A DNA stretch of 64,000 bases from Chitinophagaceae bacterium (lineage in GTDB: Bacteria; Bacteroidota; Bacteroidia; Chitinophagales; Chitinophagaceae), in contig CANGOX010000001.1 in the NCBI GenBank assembly GCA_947455605.1, positions 86,013-150,012 of the forward strand. The letters are read 5' to 3'. The notes beneath the pieces are model-generated. The model did not search any database and had not been told where the DNA came from. It saw only the letters and a list, made by a program, of their open reading frames with translations. Made by a program: the position numbers and the translations under genes. This document shows positions 16,714-24,871 of the stretch, in pieces (position 1 is the stretch's first letter; every line of letters starts with the position of its first letter).

Positions 16714-17410
16714 ACTACAAATACTATGCACCAGGCCTGTTGATGAATCAAGAATAGAAGAGGCAAATCAGAAAGACATTCTTCTGGATGTATTACCGTT
16801 CATAGAAACCGAAGCCATTCAAACCATAGAAGTACAGCAGGAAATAGAATGGGCTTCTGTACAGGAGGCCGTAGTTGTATTTACCAGTATGAATGCCGTG
16901 GAAGCTGTTACCGAAATGCTGGACGGACATATACCTGAATGGCGTATTTTCTGTATGGGTTTCAAGACCAAAGAATTGATCACAACCTATTTTGGAGCGG
17001 AGGCAATAGCAGGCACCGCTGATAATGCAGATGAACTGGCAAACGAGATCATAGAGCAGGAAGATCCGGAAGAAGTGATCTTCTTCTGTGGTAACCAACG
17101 CAGGGATGAACTACCGGGAAAACTTGAAAAACATCGGATCACTGTAAACGAGATCGTTGTTTATGAAACCCTGGCTGTAGAACATTCTGTTGAAAAGGAA
17201 TATGATGCGGTTCTGTTTTTTAGTCCGAGTGCCGTAGAAAGTTTTTTCAAAAAGAACAAACTAATTGCCAGGACCATTGTTTTTGCCATTGGTAATACCA
17301 CAGCTAAAACGGTTGCAAAGTTCTGCAGCAACAAAGTGATCATTAGCAAGTTGCCTGGAAAAGATGAATTGGTAACTCAGGCATTGGACTATTTTTCAAA
17401 GAATCATTAA
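16700..17410 (+). CDS. hemD: Uroporphyrinogen-III synthase
   Basis: HemD closes and isomerises hydroxymethylbilane to uroporphyrinogen III. The family is poorly conserved. The support is the operon position between hemC and hemE, the length (236 residues from this start), the N-terminal ILCTRPVDE, the VVFTSMNAVEAV segment (VFTS.NAV is typical), and the C-terminal DAVLFFSPSAVESFF followed by FAIGNTTAKTV. The start is chosen at ATG 16700 (MPEHKLQILCTRP), overlapping hemC by 14 bases. Alternatives in the same frame are ATG 16688 and GTG 16670. Cytosolic. Confidence 0.88.
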   Translation: MPEHKLQILCTRPVDESRIEEANQKDILLDVLPFIETEAIQTIEVQQEIEWASVQEAVVVFTSMNAVEAVTEMLDGHIPEWRIFCMGFKTKELITTYFGAEAIAGTADNADELANEIIEQEDPEEVIFFCGNQRRDELPGKLEKHRITVNEIVVYETLAVEHSVEKEYDAVLFFSPSAVESFFKKNKLIARTIVFAIGNTTAKTVAKFCSNKVIISKLPGKDELVTQALDYFSKNH

Positions 17411-17463
17411 AAATATTTTATCAAATAAGTGACTATATGAGATAGTGATCTCCCACAAAGGAT

Positions 17464-17491
17464 ACTCACTACTCACTACTCACCACTCACG
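17464..17491. repeat. 7-bp array ACTCACT x4 upstream of hemE
   Basis: ACTCACT, ACTCACT, ACTCACC, ACTCACG end seven bases before the hemE ATG. A looser complementary ATGAGATAGTGA segment lies upstream at about 17437-17448. It shares its word with the array at 310-338. Confidence 0.7.
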
Positions 17492-17497
17492 AATCAT

Positions 17498-18526
17498 ATG
17501 TTACAAAACGATCTGATACTAAGAACCCTTCGCGGCGAACAAACAGAAAGAACACCGGTATGGATGATGCGCCAGGCCGGCCGTTATTTACCGCAGTATA
17601 TGGTGTTGCGGGAAAAATATGGCTTCTTTGAAAGATGCCAGACACCGGAACTGGCCTGTGAGATCACTATTCAACCCGTAGATATTGTGGGAGTTGATGC
17701 TGCTATCCTTTTCTCTGATATTCTGGTCGTACCACAAGCGATGGGTCTGGAAGTACAACTGGTAGAAAGCCAGGGCCCTTACTTGCCTGATCCGGTTAAG
17801 AATTTTAAAGATCTGGTGCGTGTGCGTGTTCCGGATGTTCAGGAAACATTAGGCTATGTTTTTGAAGCGATCAAACTCATCAAAAAAGAATTGAATGGCC
17901 GCGTGCCATTGATCGGTTTTGCAGGTGCTCCATGGACATTATTGTGTTATATGGTACAGGGAAAAGGATCAAAGACCTTTGACCAGGCCAAAGTATTCTG
18001 CTACACACAACCGGAGCTTGCACACCAGTTATTACAAATGATAACCGATACTACCATTGCCTACTTAAAGGCACAAGTAAAAGCCGGTGCCGATATTGTT
18101 CAGATCTTTGACAGCTGGGGTGGATTATTGAGTCCGGATGATTTTGAAACCTATTCTCTCCAATATATTCGCCAGATCGTAGCGGCATTGAAAGAAGAAG
18201 TACCTACGATCATTTTTGCAAAAGGTGCCTGGCATAGTCTGGAAGAAATGGCCGCAACCGGTGCTCAAGGTTTAGGTATTGACTGGTGCATTAAACCACA
18301 GCTGGCCAGACAGATAGCAGGCAACAACGTAACGCTGCAGGGGAATTTTGATCCGGCTAAATTATTATCACCCATTCCGGTGATCAAAAAAGAAGTTGAA
18401 ACCATGTTGGCTGCATTCGGACCCGGAAGACATATTGCCAATTTAGGACACGGCATCATTCCCAATGTTCCTGTAGATCATGCAAGGGCATTTGTAGATA
18501 CCGTGAAAGAATACCGTCATAAATAA
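17498..18526 (+). CDS. hemE: Uroporphyrinogen decarboxylase
   Basis: HemE removes four carboxyl groups from uroporphyrinogen III to give coproporphyrinogen III. The 342-residue protein has the invariant [13 protein letters not shown] (about residues 22-34), [14 protein letters not shown] with the catalytic Asp, [13 protein letters not shown], the [10 protein letters not shown] segment, and the GNFDP and NLGHGI motifs near the C-terminus. Length and motifs are complete. It is the fourth gene of the hem operon. Confidence 0.97.
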   Translation: MLQNDLILRTLRGEQTERTPVWMMRQAGRYLPQYMVLREKYGFFERCQTPELACEITIQPVDIVGVDAAILFSDILVVPQAMGLEVQLVESQGPYLPDPVKNFKDLVRVRVPDVQETLGYVFEAIKLIKKELNGRVPLIGFAGAPWTLLCYMVQGKGSKTFDQAKVFCYTQPELAHQLLQMITDTTIAYLKAQVKAGADIVQIFDSWGGLLSPDDFETYSLQYIRQIVAALKEEVPTIIFAKGAWHSLEEMAATGAQGLGIDWCIKPQLARQIAGNNVTLQGNFDPAKLLSPIPVIKKEVETMLAAFGPGRHIANLGHGIIPNVPVDHARAFVDTVKEYRHK

Positions 18527-18547
18527 TCATATCCCGTACACTACATA

Positions 18548-19471
18548 ATGAACAGTAACACCATTAAGCAGCAGTGGATCCATTTCATCCATCAATTACA
18601 GGATGATATCTGTGCTGCTTTGGAAGCCTGCGACGGTAAAGCGAAATTCATAGAAGACAAATGGGAAAGACCCGAAGGTGGTGGTGGTAAAACAAGGGTG
18701 ATCAGCAATGGAAACGTGTTCGAAAAAGGTGGTGTAAATACTTCTATCGTATTTGGTAAAGTAACCAACACCATGCGCAAACAACTGCAGATAGAGGGTC
18801 ATGAATGGTTTGCCTGTGGGATGAGTATTGTGATCCATCCCCTGAATCCATTTGTTCCTACGGTACATTGCAATTACCGGATGTTTGAGTTATATGATGA
18901 GCTGGGCAATACAACGGATAGATGGTTTGGTGGAGGAACAGACCTCACACCTTATTATTTATTTGAAGAAGATGCCAGGCATTTTCACAGAACCTATCAA
19001 ACGGTTTGTAACGGGTTTGATAAAACATTCTATCCTGCTTTTAAAGAAGTATGCGACAACTATTTCGTGAATACACACCGAAACAATGAGCGCCGCGGTA
19101 TTGGCGGGATCTTCTACGATCACCAGCGCCCGGATGCCCTGAAGAGCATTGATTTCTGGATGAATTTCAGCAAAGCCTGCGGATATGCGTTTATAGATGC
19201 GTATATTCCCATTACAGAAAAAAGAAAGGATACACCGTATACTGCCGAAAATAAATATTGGCAGGAAATAAGGAGGGGCCGGTATACAGAGTTTAATCTC
19301 GTTCACGACAGAGGTACACTCTTTGGCCTGAAAACAAACGGCAGAACAGAAAGTATTTTAATGAGCTTACCGCCCACTGTGCGGTTCGATTATAATTATC
19401 AACCCGTTGAAGGAAGCGCAGAAGCAGATCTTTTAGATGCCTGTCTGCATCCGCGCAACTGGGTACATTAA
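18548..19471 (+). CDS. hemF: Coproporphyrinogen III oxidase, aerobic
   Basis: HemF is the oxygen-dependent oxidase that converts coproporphyrinogen III to protoporphyrinogen IX. The 307-residue protein contains GGGGKTRV, the PTVHCNYRMFE and WFGGGTDLTPYYLFEEDARHF segments, then RRGIGGIFYDH and YTEFNLVHDRGTLFGLKT. All of these belong to HemF and not to the radical-SAM HemN. Its presence suggests that heme is made under oxic conditions. It is 21 bases downstream of hemE and 11 before hemB. Confidence 0.97.
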   Translation: MNSNTIKQQWIHFIHQLQDDICAALEACDGKAKFIEDKWERPEGGGGKTRVISNGNVFEKGGVNTSIVFGKVTNTMRKQLQIEGHEWFACGMSIVIHPLNPFVPTVHCNYRMFELYDELGNTTDRWFGGGTDLTPYYLFEEDARHFHRTYQTVCNGFDKTFYPAFKEVCDNYFVNTHRNNERRGIGGIFYDHQRPDALKSIDFWMNFSKACGYAFIDAYIPITEKRKDTPYTAENKYWQEIRRGRYTEFNLVHDRGTLFGLKTNGRTESILMSLPPTVRFDYNYQPVEGSAEADLLDACLHPRNWVH

Positions 19472-19482
19472 AAATAAAGACC

Positions 19483-20460
19483 ATGCACCTGCAAAGAAGA
19501 AACAGGATCTTACGTCAAACACCCGCTATCCGCTCACTTGTGGCAGAAACCATTTTACGTCCTGCTGATTTTATTGCGCCTTTATTTATTGATGAAGGAC
19601 AAAATGTAGAAACAGAGATCGCTTCTATGCAAGGCTATTACCGCCGCAGTATTGATCTTACCGTAAAAGAGGTAAAAGCATTGTGGTCGATGGGTATAAA
19701 ATCTGTGCTGATCTTTATCAAATGCAAAGACGAATTAAAAGATAATACCGGCAAGGAAGCCTGGAATAAAAATGGTTTGATGCAGAGAAGCATCAAAGCC
19801 ATAAAAGATGCGGTACCGGAAATGGTGATCATGACGGATGTGGCACTAGACCCTTTTTCATCATATGGCCATGATGGGATTGTAAAAGACGGTGAGATCG
19901 TGAATGACGAAACGGTAGAGGCTTTAGTGAAGATGAGCATCAGTCATGCGCAGGCAGGCGCAGATTTTGTGGCACCCAGTGATATGATGGATGGCAGAAT
20001 TGGAGCGATCAGAAACGGACTCGAAGAAAATGGTTTTACTAAAACCGGTATCATGAGTTACAGTGCCAAATATGCATCTTGTTTCTATGGCCCATTCCGT
20101 GATGCATTGGATAGTGCACCGGGGTTTGGCGATAAGAAAACCTACCAGATGGATTATGCCAACAGAACCGAAGCCATTAAAGAAACTTTGATGGATATTG
20201 AAGAAGGTGCAGACATCGTAATGGTAAAACCCGCACTCGCTTATCTCGATATCATTCGTGAAATAAAAAATGCGGTAGAAGTTCCGGTAAGTGCCTACCA
20301 GGTAAGCGGCGAATATGCGATGATCAAGGCTTCTGCGAAGATGGGTTGGATAGATGAGAACAAAGCGATCCTCGAAACATTGACATCGATTAAGCGGGCA
20401 GGTGCGGATCTGATCGCTACTTATTTTGCGAAGGATGCCGTTGCATTGATCAATCAATAA
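19483..20460 (+). CDS. hemB: Delta-aminolevulinic acid dehydratase (porphobilinogen synthase)
   Basis: HemB condenses two 5-aminolevulinate molecules to porphobilinogen. The 325-residue protein has the DFVAPSDMMDGRIGAIR motif, the Schiff-base lysine in MVKPALAYLDI, and the second lysine in YSAKYASCFYGPFRDA. The metal-site stretch reads DVALDPFSSYGHDG, with aspartates where zinc enzymes have cysteines. That indicates the magnesium-type enzyme. Spacing to hemF is 11 bases. A strong 22-bp inverted repeat separates it from hemL. Confidence 0.97.
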   Translation: MHLQRRNRILRQTPAIRSLVAETILRPADFIAPLFIDEGQNVETEIASMQGYYRRSIDLTVKEVKALWSMGIKSVLIFIKCKDELKDNTGKEAWNKNGLMQRSIKAIKDAVPEMVIMTDVALDPFSSYGHDGIVKDGEIVNDETVEALVKMSISHAQAGADFVAPSDMMDGRIGAIRNGLEENGFTKTGIMSYSAKYASCFYGPFRDALDSAPGFGDKKTYQMDYANRTEAIKETLMDIEEGADIVMVKPALAYLDIIREIKNAVEVPVSAYQVSGEYAMIKASAKMGWIDENKAILETLTSIKRAGADLIATYFAKDAVALINQ

Positions 20461-20464
20461 TTGG

Positions 20465-20518
20465 CACGCAGAGGCGCAAAGGCGCAATTTATTTACTGCG
20501 CCTTTGCGCCTCTGCGTG
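20465..20518. repeat. Perfect 22-bp inverted repeat of 8-bp units (ACGCAGAG / GCGCAAAG)
   Basis: CACGCAGAGGCGCAAAGGCG(CA) at 20465-20486 is the exact reverse complement of 20497-20518, with a 10-base loop. It lies between hemB and hemL in the same operon and could act as an intra-operon attenuator, terminator or mRNA-stability hairpin. Confidence 0.85.
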
Positions 20519-20537
20519 AAATTTTAAATAACACATC

Positions 20538-21824
20538 ATGTACGAAAAAAGTAAAGCCCTATTCGAACGCGCACAAAAATCTATTCCGGGTGGTGTAAAC
20601 TCACCCGTACGTGCATTTAAAAGTGTGGGTGGAACGCCACTGTTTATTCAAAAAGCGAAAGGTGCTTATTTGTATGATGCAGATGGCAATCAGTATATTG
20701 ACTACATCGCATCCTGGGGACCGATGATCTTAGGACATGCGTATGAGCCCGTTATAAAAGCGATACAGGAAAAAGCTTTGCTGTCTACTTCTTATGGCGC
20801 GCCTACAGAATTGGAAATAGAGATGGCAGAATTGATCAGAAGCATGGCTCCCAATATTGATATGGTGCGAATGGTAAGCAGTGGAACGGAAGCCTGTATG
20901 AGTGCTTTACGTTTGGCACGAGGCTATACCGGAAAAAACAAATTCATCAAATTCGAAGGATGTTACCATGGACATGCAGATGCTTTTTTAGTAAAGGCAG
21001 GAAGCGGAATGGCTACGTTTAATATACAAACCGTACCCGGCGTAACAGGTGGAGTATCCAATGACACATTGACCTGCGCCTATAATGATCTGGATGCGGT
21101 TGAGCGTTTGGTAGCAGAAAATAAAAATGAAATTGCGGCGATCATTATTGAACCGGTAGTTGGTAATATGGGTTGTATTTTACCCAAAGCCGGTTTCCTC
21201 GAAGCTTTGCGCAAGATCTGCGACAGAGAATCCATCGTATTTATTTTTGATGAAGTGATGACAGGTTTCCGACTCGCACCCGGTGGTGCACAGGAAAGGT
21301 TAAGCATCAATGCTGATCTGGTTACTTTCGGTAAAGTGATCGGTGGTGGTATGCCGGTAGGTGCTTTTGGCGGTAAAAAAGAGATCATGGAAAATATTGC
21401 TCCGCTGGGAAATGTATACCAGGCAGGCACATTAAGCGGCAATCCGATTGCCATGATCGCCGGCTTGACCATGCTTACTGAACTAAAGAGCAACCCGAAT
21501 ATCTATGCAGAGCTCGAACAGAAAACGATCTATCTGAAAGAAGGATTGGATAAAGTATTGAAAGCATCCGGTACACCTTATGTGATCAATCAATTGGGTT
21601 CTATGATCAGTCTCCACTTCAGTGATCATGCAGTTACCGATTTCGATACTGCCGCATCTGCCAATAATGATCTTTTCAAAAAATATTTTCATGCCATGCT
21701 CAAACGCGGTATTTACCTTCCGCCTTCTGCCTTTGAAAGCTGGTTCCTGAATAATGCACTTTCTTATGAGGATATTGATAAAACGATATTGGCTACGGAA
21801 GAAAGTTTGAAGGAGATCCTGTAA
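20538..21824 (+). CDS. hemL: Glutamate-1-semialdehyde 2,1-aminomutase
   Basis: HemL is the PLP enzyme that isomerises glutamate-1-semialdehyde to 5-aminolevulinate. The 428-residue protein opens with [17 protein letters not shown] and has [18 protein letters not shown], the [10 protein letters not shown] segment and [10 protein letters not shown]. The PLP-binding lysine is in [17 protein letters not shown] (about residue 269). All family motifs are intact. It is the last gene of the plus-strand heme operon. Together with hemA and hemB it completes the path from glutamyl-tRNA to porphobilinogen. Confidence 0.97.
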   Translation: MYEKSKALFERAQKSIPGGVNSPVRAFKSVGGTPLFIQKAKGAYLYDADGNQYIDYIASWGPMILGHAYEPVIKAIQEKALLSTSYGAPTELEIEMAELIRSMAPNIDMVRMVSSGTEACMSALRLARGYTGKNKFIKFEGCYHGHADAFLVKAGSGMATFNIQTVPGVTGGVSNDTLTCAYNDLDAVERLVAENKNEIAAIIIEPVVGNMGCILPKAGFLEALRKICDRESIVFIFDEVMTGFRLAPGGAQERLSINADLVTFGKVIGGGMPVGAFGGKKEIMENIAPLGNVYQAGTLSGNPIAMIAGLTMLTELKSNPNIYAELEQKTIYLKEGLDKVLKASGTPYVINQLGSMISLHFSDHAVTDFDTAASANNDLFKKYFHAMLKRGIYLPPSAFESWFLNNALSYEDIDKTILATEESLKEIL

Positions 21825-21893
21825 TCAGGCCAATGATGTATCCGCTTGTTTTAGGGGCATTCAGCCATGGTATAGATTGACTACCTTAGTAGG

Positions 21894-22889
21894 ATGAAAA
21901 TGGTATTCTTCTCTGCCCAGCCTTACGACATCAAATTCTTTAACCGATTTAATGAACCCTTTGGTTTTGAACTGGTATTCCAGGAATCGAGATTAAAGCC
22001 CGGAACCATTAACCTGGCTGAAGGTGCAGATGCGGTTTGTGTGTTTGTGAATGATAAGGTGAATGCAGAAGTATGTAAGCAACTCGCCGCCAAAGGGGTT
22101 AAGATCATTGCCCTACGTTGTGCCGGGTTTAATAATGTGGATCTGGAAGCGGCAAAAGCCAATGGGTTAAAGGTTTGCCGGGTACCCGCCTATTCACCCG
22201 AAGCAGTTGCAGAACATGCGCTTGCCCTGATACTCACGTTGAACCGTAAAACCCATAAAGCCTATAACCGCGTAAGAGAACAGAATTTCTCACTCAACGG
22301 CCTGCTGGGTTTTAACCTGCATGGAAAGACTGTGGGTGTTGTGGGTACCGGCAACATCGGAAAATCTTTTTGCCGTATCATGTTGGGCCTGGGCTGTCAG
22401 GTAAAAGCGTTTGACCTGATCGCCAATAAAGACCTCGAAGCCTTAGGAGTAACCTATCACCCCCTGATGGATGTATTGAAGGCCGATATCGTTTCCCTCC
22501 ATTGCCCATTGAATAACCAGACCCAGCATCTGATCAACGACAATACCATTGCCATGATGCAGCCCGGGGTGATGCTGATCAATACCAGCCGGGGCGGATT
22601 GATCGATACAAAGGCTGCTATTGAGGGCCTAAAATCAGGCCGGATCGGCTACCTGGCCATCGATGTTTATGAGCAGGAAGAACATCTTTTTTTCCGCGAT
22701 TTATCCACAACCGTGATACAGGATGATGATATACAACGCCTTATGAGCTTCCCAAATGTGCTGATCACCGCTCACCAGGCCTTTTTCACCGATGAAGCCC
22801 TTAGCCAGATTGCTACCACTACGTTAAATAGTGTACAGCAATTATTAAAAAGTGGTAATTTGACTAATCAGGCAGCGTTATTAGTATAA
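21894..22889 (+). CDS. D-2-hydroxyacid dehydrogenase (D-lactate dehydrogenase-like)
   Basis: This NAD-dependent dehydrogenase reduces 2-keto acids, probably pyruvate to D-lactate. The 331-residue protein has the substrate-binding Arg context LRCAGFNNVDL (about residues 73-83), a Rossmann fingerprint VGVVGTGNIGKSFC near 145-158, INTSRGGLID, and a catalytic His in ITAHQAFFT (about 301). The DVYEQEEHLFF segment is typical of fermentative LdhA-type enzymes. It is a single gene 69 bases after hemL with no clear functional link to it. Confidence 0.87.
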   Translation: MKMVFFSAQPYDIKFFNRFNEPFGFELVFQESRLKPGTINLAEGADAVCVFVNDKVNAEVCKQLAAKGVKIIALRCAGFNNVDLEAAKANGLKVCRVPAYSPEAVAEHALALILTLNRKTHKAYNRVREQNFSLNGLLGFNLHGKTVGVVGTGNIGKSFCRIMLGLGCQVKAFDLIANKDLEALGVTYHPLMDVLKADIVSLHCPLNNQTQHLINDNTIAMMQPGVMLINTSRGGLIDTKAAIEGLKSGRIGYLAIDVYEQEEHLFFRDLSTTVIQDDDIQRLMSFPNVLITAHQAFFTDEALSQIATTTLNSVQQLLKSGNLTNQAALLV

Positions 22890-22935
22890 ATTTTATCTGA
22901 TATTCGTATAGCATTCAGCTTTTTAACTGATACCC

Positions 22936-24009
22936 ATGAAAAGATTAACCCTTAGGATTAGTATTATCATCTCTGTTTTTTGCATGTTCATGGCATGTAA
23001 GAAGGAAATGAGTATTGAAAATGGCGGATTTGGTGGCACAGCACAGGGCGAACTGGTAGACTCACTGGGCAATTGCAAATCATCTACCGTAATGGGTGAT
23101 TATAAAGTGGATACCGCTTTGGTAACTTCCGCTAACTATTCGCTTATTAATGTGAATTTTACGGCACAGGGTAAATATAAGATCTACACAGATACCGTAA
23201 ATGGTATGTGGTTTCTCGATTCAGGCTTTGCCATCAGTACCGGAGCCAATGTGATCAAACTGAAAGGATATGGCAAACCCATCCTTCCCAAGACCACCAC
23301 TTTTACTATCTATTTCAATAACAATGTCTGCTCTTTCTCTGTAAGTGTAAACGGCAGTGCTGTTAGCAGCGGTGGTGGCGGTAGTACGGGAACAGGTACG
23401 GGCGGTGATTATTTCCCTACAACAACGGGCTCCAGCTGGACCTACCAATACATTCCTAAACTGGGTACCATTGATACGTTCAGGGTTTCCGTGGCGCAAG
23501 GACAGATCGTAAGAGATACCTTGAGTTACGCGCAATTCGGAACCTCTTTATTGGATACTTTCTATTTTGCCAAAGACGGTAAAGGCACTTACTATGCTTT
23601 AAGCTCAGTTGATTTTGATTATACTTTCCTCTTCGATTCGATCCCTAATTTCTTTATCAGCTATCCTTTCCTGAAAGAGAGTGCAGCCGTGGGAGATAGT
23701 TGGGAAACCATTGAATACGGTACCGTTAAACTGGTATCGGGCACCACCACCGAATACGGAAAGGCCAAAGCTGTTTTTACCGTAGTATCTAAAAACACCA
23801 CTACCTATACTATTGGCGGTAAGACCTATTCGGATGTGATCAATATGAAACGGGAGATCAAATTCATTCCTAACGGAACAGGTGCCGTGTATCGAACCCT
23901 GTTAACAGGTAATTCCTATTATGCCAAAGGATTTGGATTGATCGATCAGGTATTTGCCACTACACCAGCACAAAGCGCTTCGCTATACCGAACGCCAACT
24001 ATTAAATAA
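22936..24009 (+). CDS. Hypothetical lipoprotein with Gly/Ser/Thr-rich linker
   Basis: The 357-residue product starts with a lipoprotein-type signal: a basic N-region, then ISIIISVFCMFMAC with Cys20 as the likely acylated residue. It should therefore be anchored in an outer or inner membrane leaflet. Residues about 135-155 are a low-complexity GGGGSTGTGTGG linker. Upstream is a roughly 110-residue beta-rich domain; downstream is a roughly 200-residue domain beginning YFPTTTGSSWTYQY, a pattern seen in many uncharacterised Bacteroidota lipoproteins. I recognise no enzymatic motif and the function is unknown. The gene ends within a long inverted-repeat terminator shared with lspA. Confidence 0.8.
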   Translation: MKRLTLRISIIISVFCMFMACKKEMSIENGGFGGTAQGELVDSLGNCKSSTVMGDYKVDTALVTSANYSLINVNFTAQGKYKIYTDTVNGMWFLDSGFAISTGANVIKLKGYGKPILPKTTTFTIYFNNNVCSFSVSVNGSAVSSGGGGSTGTGTGGDYFPTTTGSSWTYQYIPKLGTIDTFRVSVAQGQIVRDTLSYAQFGTSLLDTFYFAKDGKGTYYALSSVDFDYTFLFDSIPNFFISYPFLKESAAVGDSWETIEYGTVKLVSGTTTEYGKAKAVFTVVSKNTTTYTIGGKTYSDVINMKREIKFIPNGTGAVYRTLLTGNSYYAKGFGLIDQVFATTPAQSASLYRTPTIK

Positions 24010-24074
24010 TCAAACCTCATACATAAAAAAGCCCTGCTGAAAATGCGGGGCTTTTTTATGTATGAGGTTTGATT
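24008..24074. terminator. Bidirectional terminator with exceptionally long 27-bp perfect arms
   Basis: AATCAAACCTCATACATAAA(AAAGCCC) at 24008-24034 is exactly complementary to 24048-24074. The core GCCC...GGGC is flanked by A and T runs that can terminate both the lipoprotein (+) and lspA (-) transcripts. Confidence 0.85.
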
Positions 24075-24078
24075 CGTT

Positions 24079-24762
24079 CTAAAATATCTGCGTCTTATCA
24101 TTTACCAGACTATCCGTTTCTACTGTATGATGTTCCATAACCGGATGTTTTTTAAAGAAGCGGTTCTGGAAAACCAGAATTACGATCACACCGGTTGAGA
24201 TAGACATATCGGCCAGGTTAAATACCGGGCGGAAGAATTCAAAATCCTCACCACCCCAAACCGGAACCCAGGAAGGATAATGCGCATTGGTAATGATCGG
24301 GAAATATAACATGTCTACCACTTTGCCATGTAAAAGGCCTGCATAGCCACCACTTGCCGGTAACAGCTTGGCAATATTCTGTGCAAAGGGATTGCTTTGT
24401 TCAAAGATGATACCATAGAAAAGACTATCGATCAGGTTACCGAGGGCACCGGCATAGATAAGCGCGGCACAGATGATAAACCCTTTGTGGTAATGTTTGC
24501 GGATAAAATCGCGGAGCAGAAAACTACCCCAGATCACAGCCACCAGCCTGAACAAGGTAAGCGCGATCTTTCCAAATCCGCCGCCAAATTTCCAGCCCCA
24601 GGCCATACCCTCATTTTCTACAAAATGCAGGCGAAACCAGTTGCCAATGATCTTATGCTCCTCACCTGCAAAATAATGCAGCTTGATATAGAACTTCAAA
24701 GCCTGGTCGGCAAAAATGACCAATAGAATAATTAAGATGATTTGTCTTCCTTTCACAGCCAT
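24079..24762 (-). CDS. lspA: Lipoprotein signal peptidase (signal peptidase II)
   Basis: LspA cleaves prolipoprotein signal peptides in the inner membrane after diacylglyceryl transfer. From the chosen ATG at 24762 (MAVKGRQIILIIL) the product is 227 residues. An upstream ATG at 24780 would add six residues. Four membrane helices are visible. The catalytic Asp pair occurs in GALGNLIDSLFYG and FNLADMSISTGV, the usual (G)N..D and N.AD motifs. The protein is longer than the roughly 165-residue E. coli enzyme because of a periplasmic insert (about residues 130-170), common in this phylum. The adjacent lipoprotein gene is a plausible client, but so are many others. Confidence 0.93.
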   Translation of the reverse strand: MAVKGRQIILIILLVIFADQALKFYIKLHYFAGEEHKIIGNWFRLHFVENEGMAWGWKFGGGFGKIALTLFRLVAVIWGSFLLRDFIRKHYHKGFIICAALIYAGALGNLIDSLFYGIIFEQSNPFAQNIAKLLPASGGYAGLLHGKVVDMLYFPIITNAHYPSWVPVWGGEDFEFFRPVFNLADMSISTGVIVILVFQNRFFKKHPVMEHHTVETDSLVNDKTQIF

Positions 24763-24871
24763 GGTTTTTATGGTGGGCAAAGATAGGATTTGGGCGGTAC
24801 AGGTGGGAAATCTTGTAAAAGTTTGTAAATCCTTTAGTTTTAAACCAAAAGACCATCTAATAGCGGCTGAT

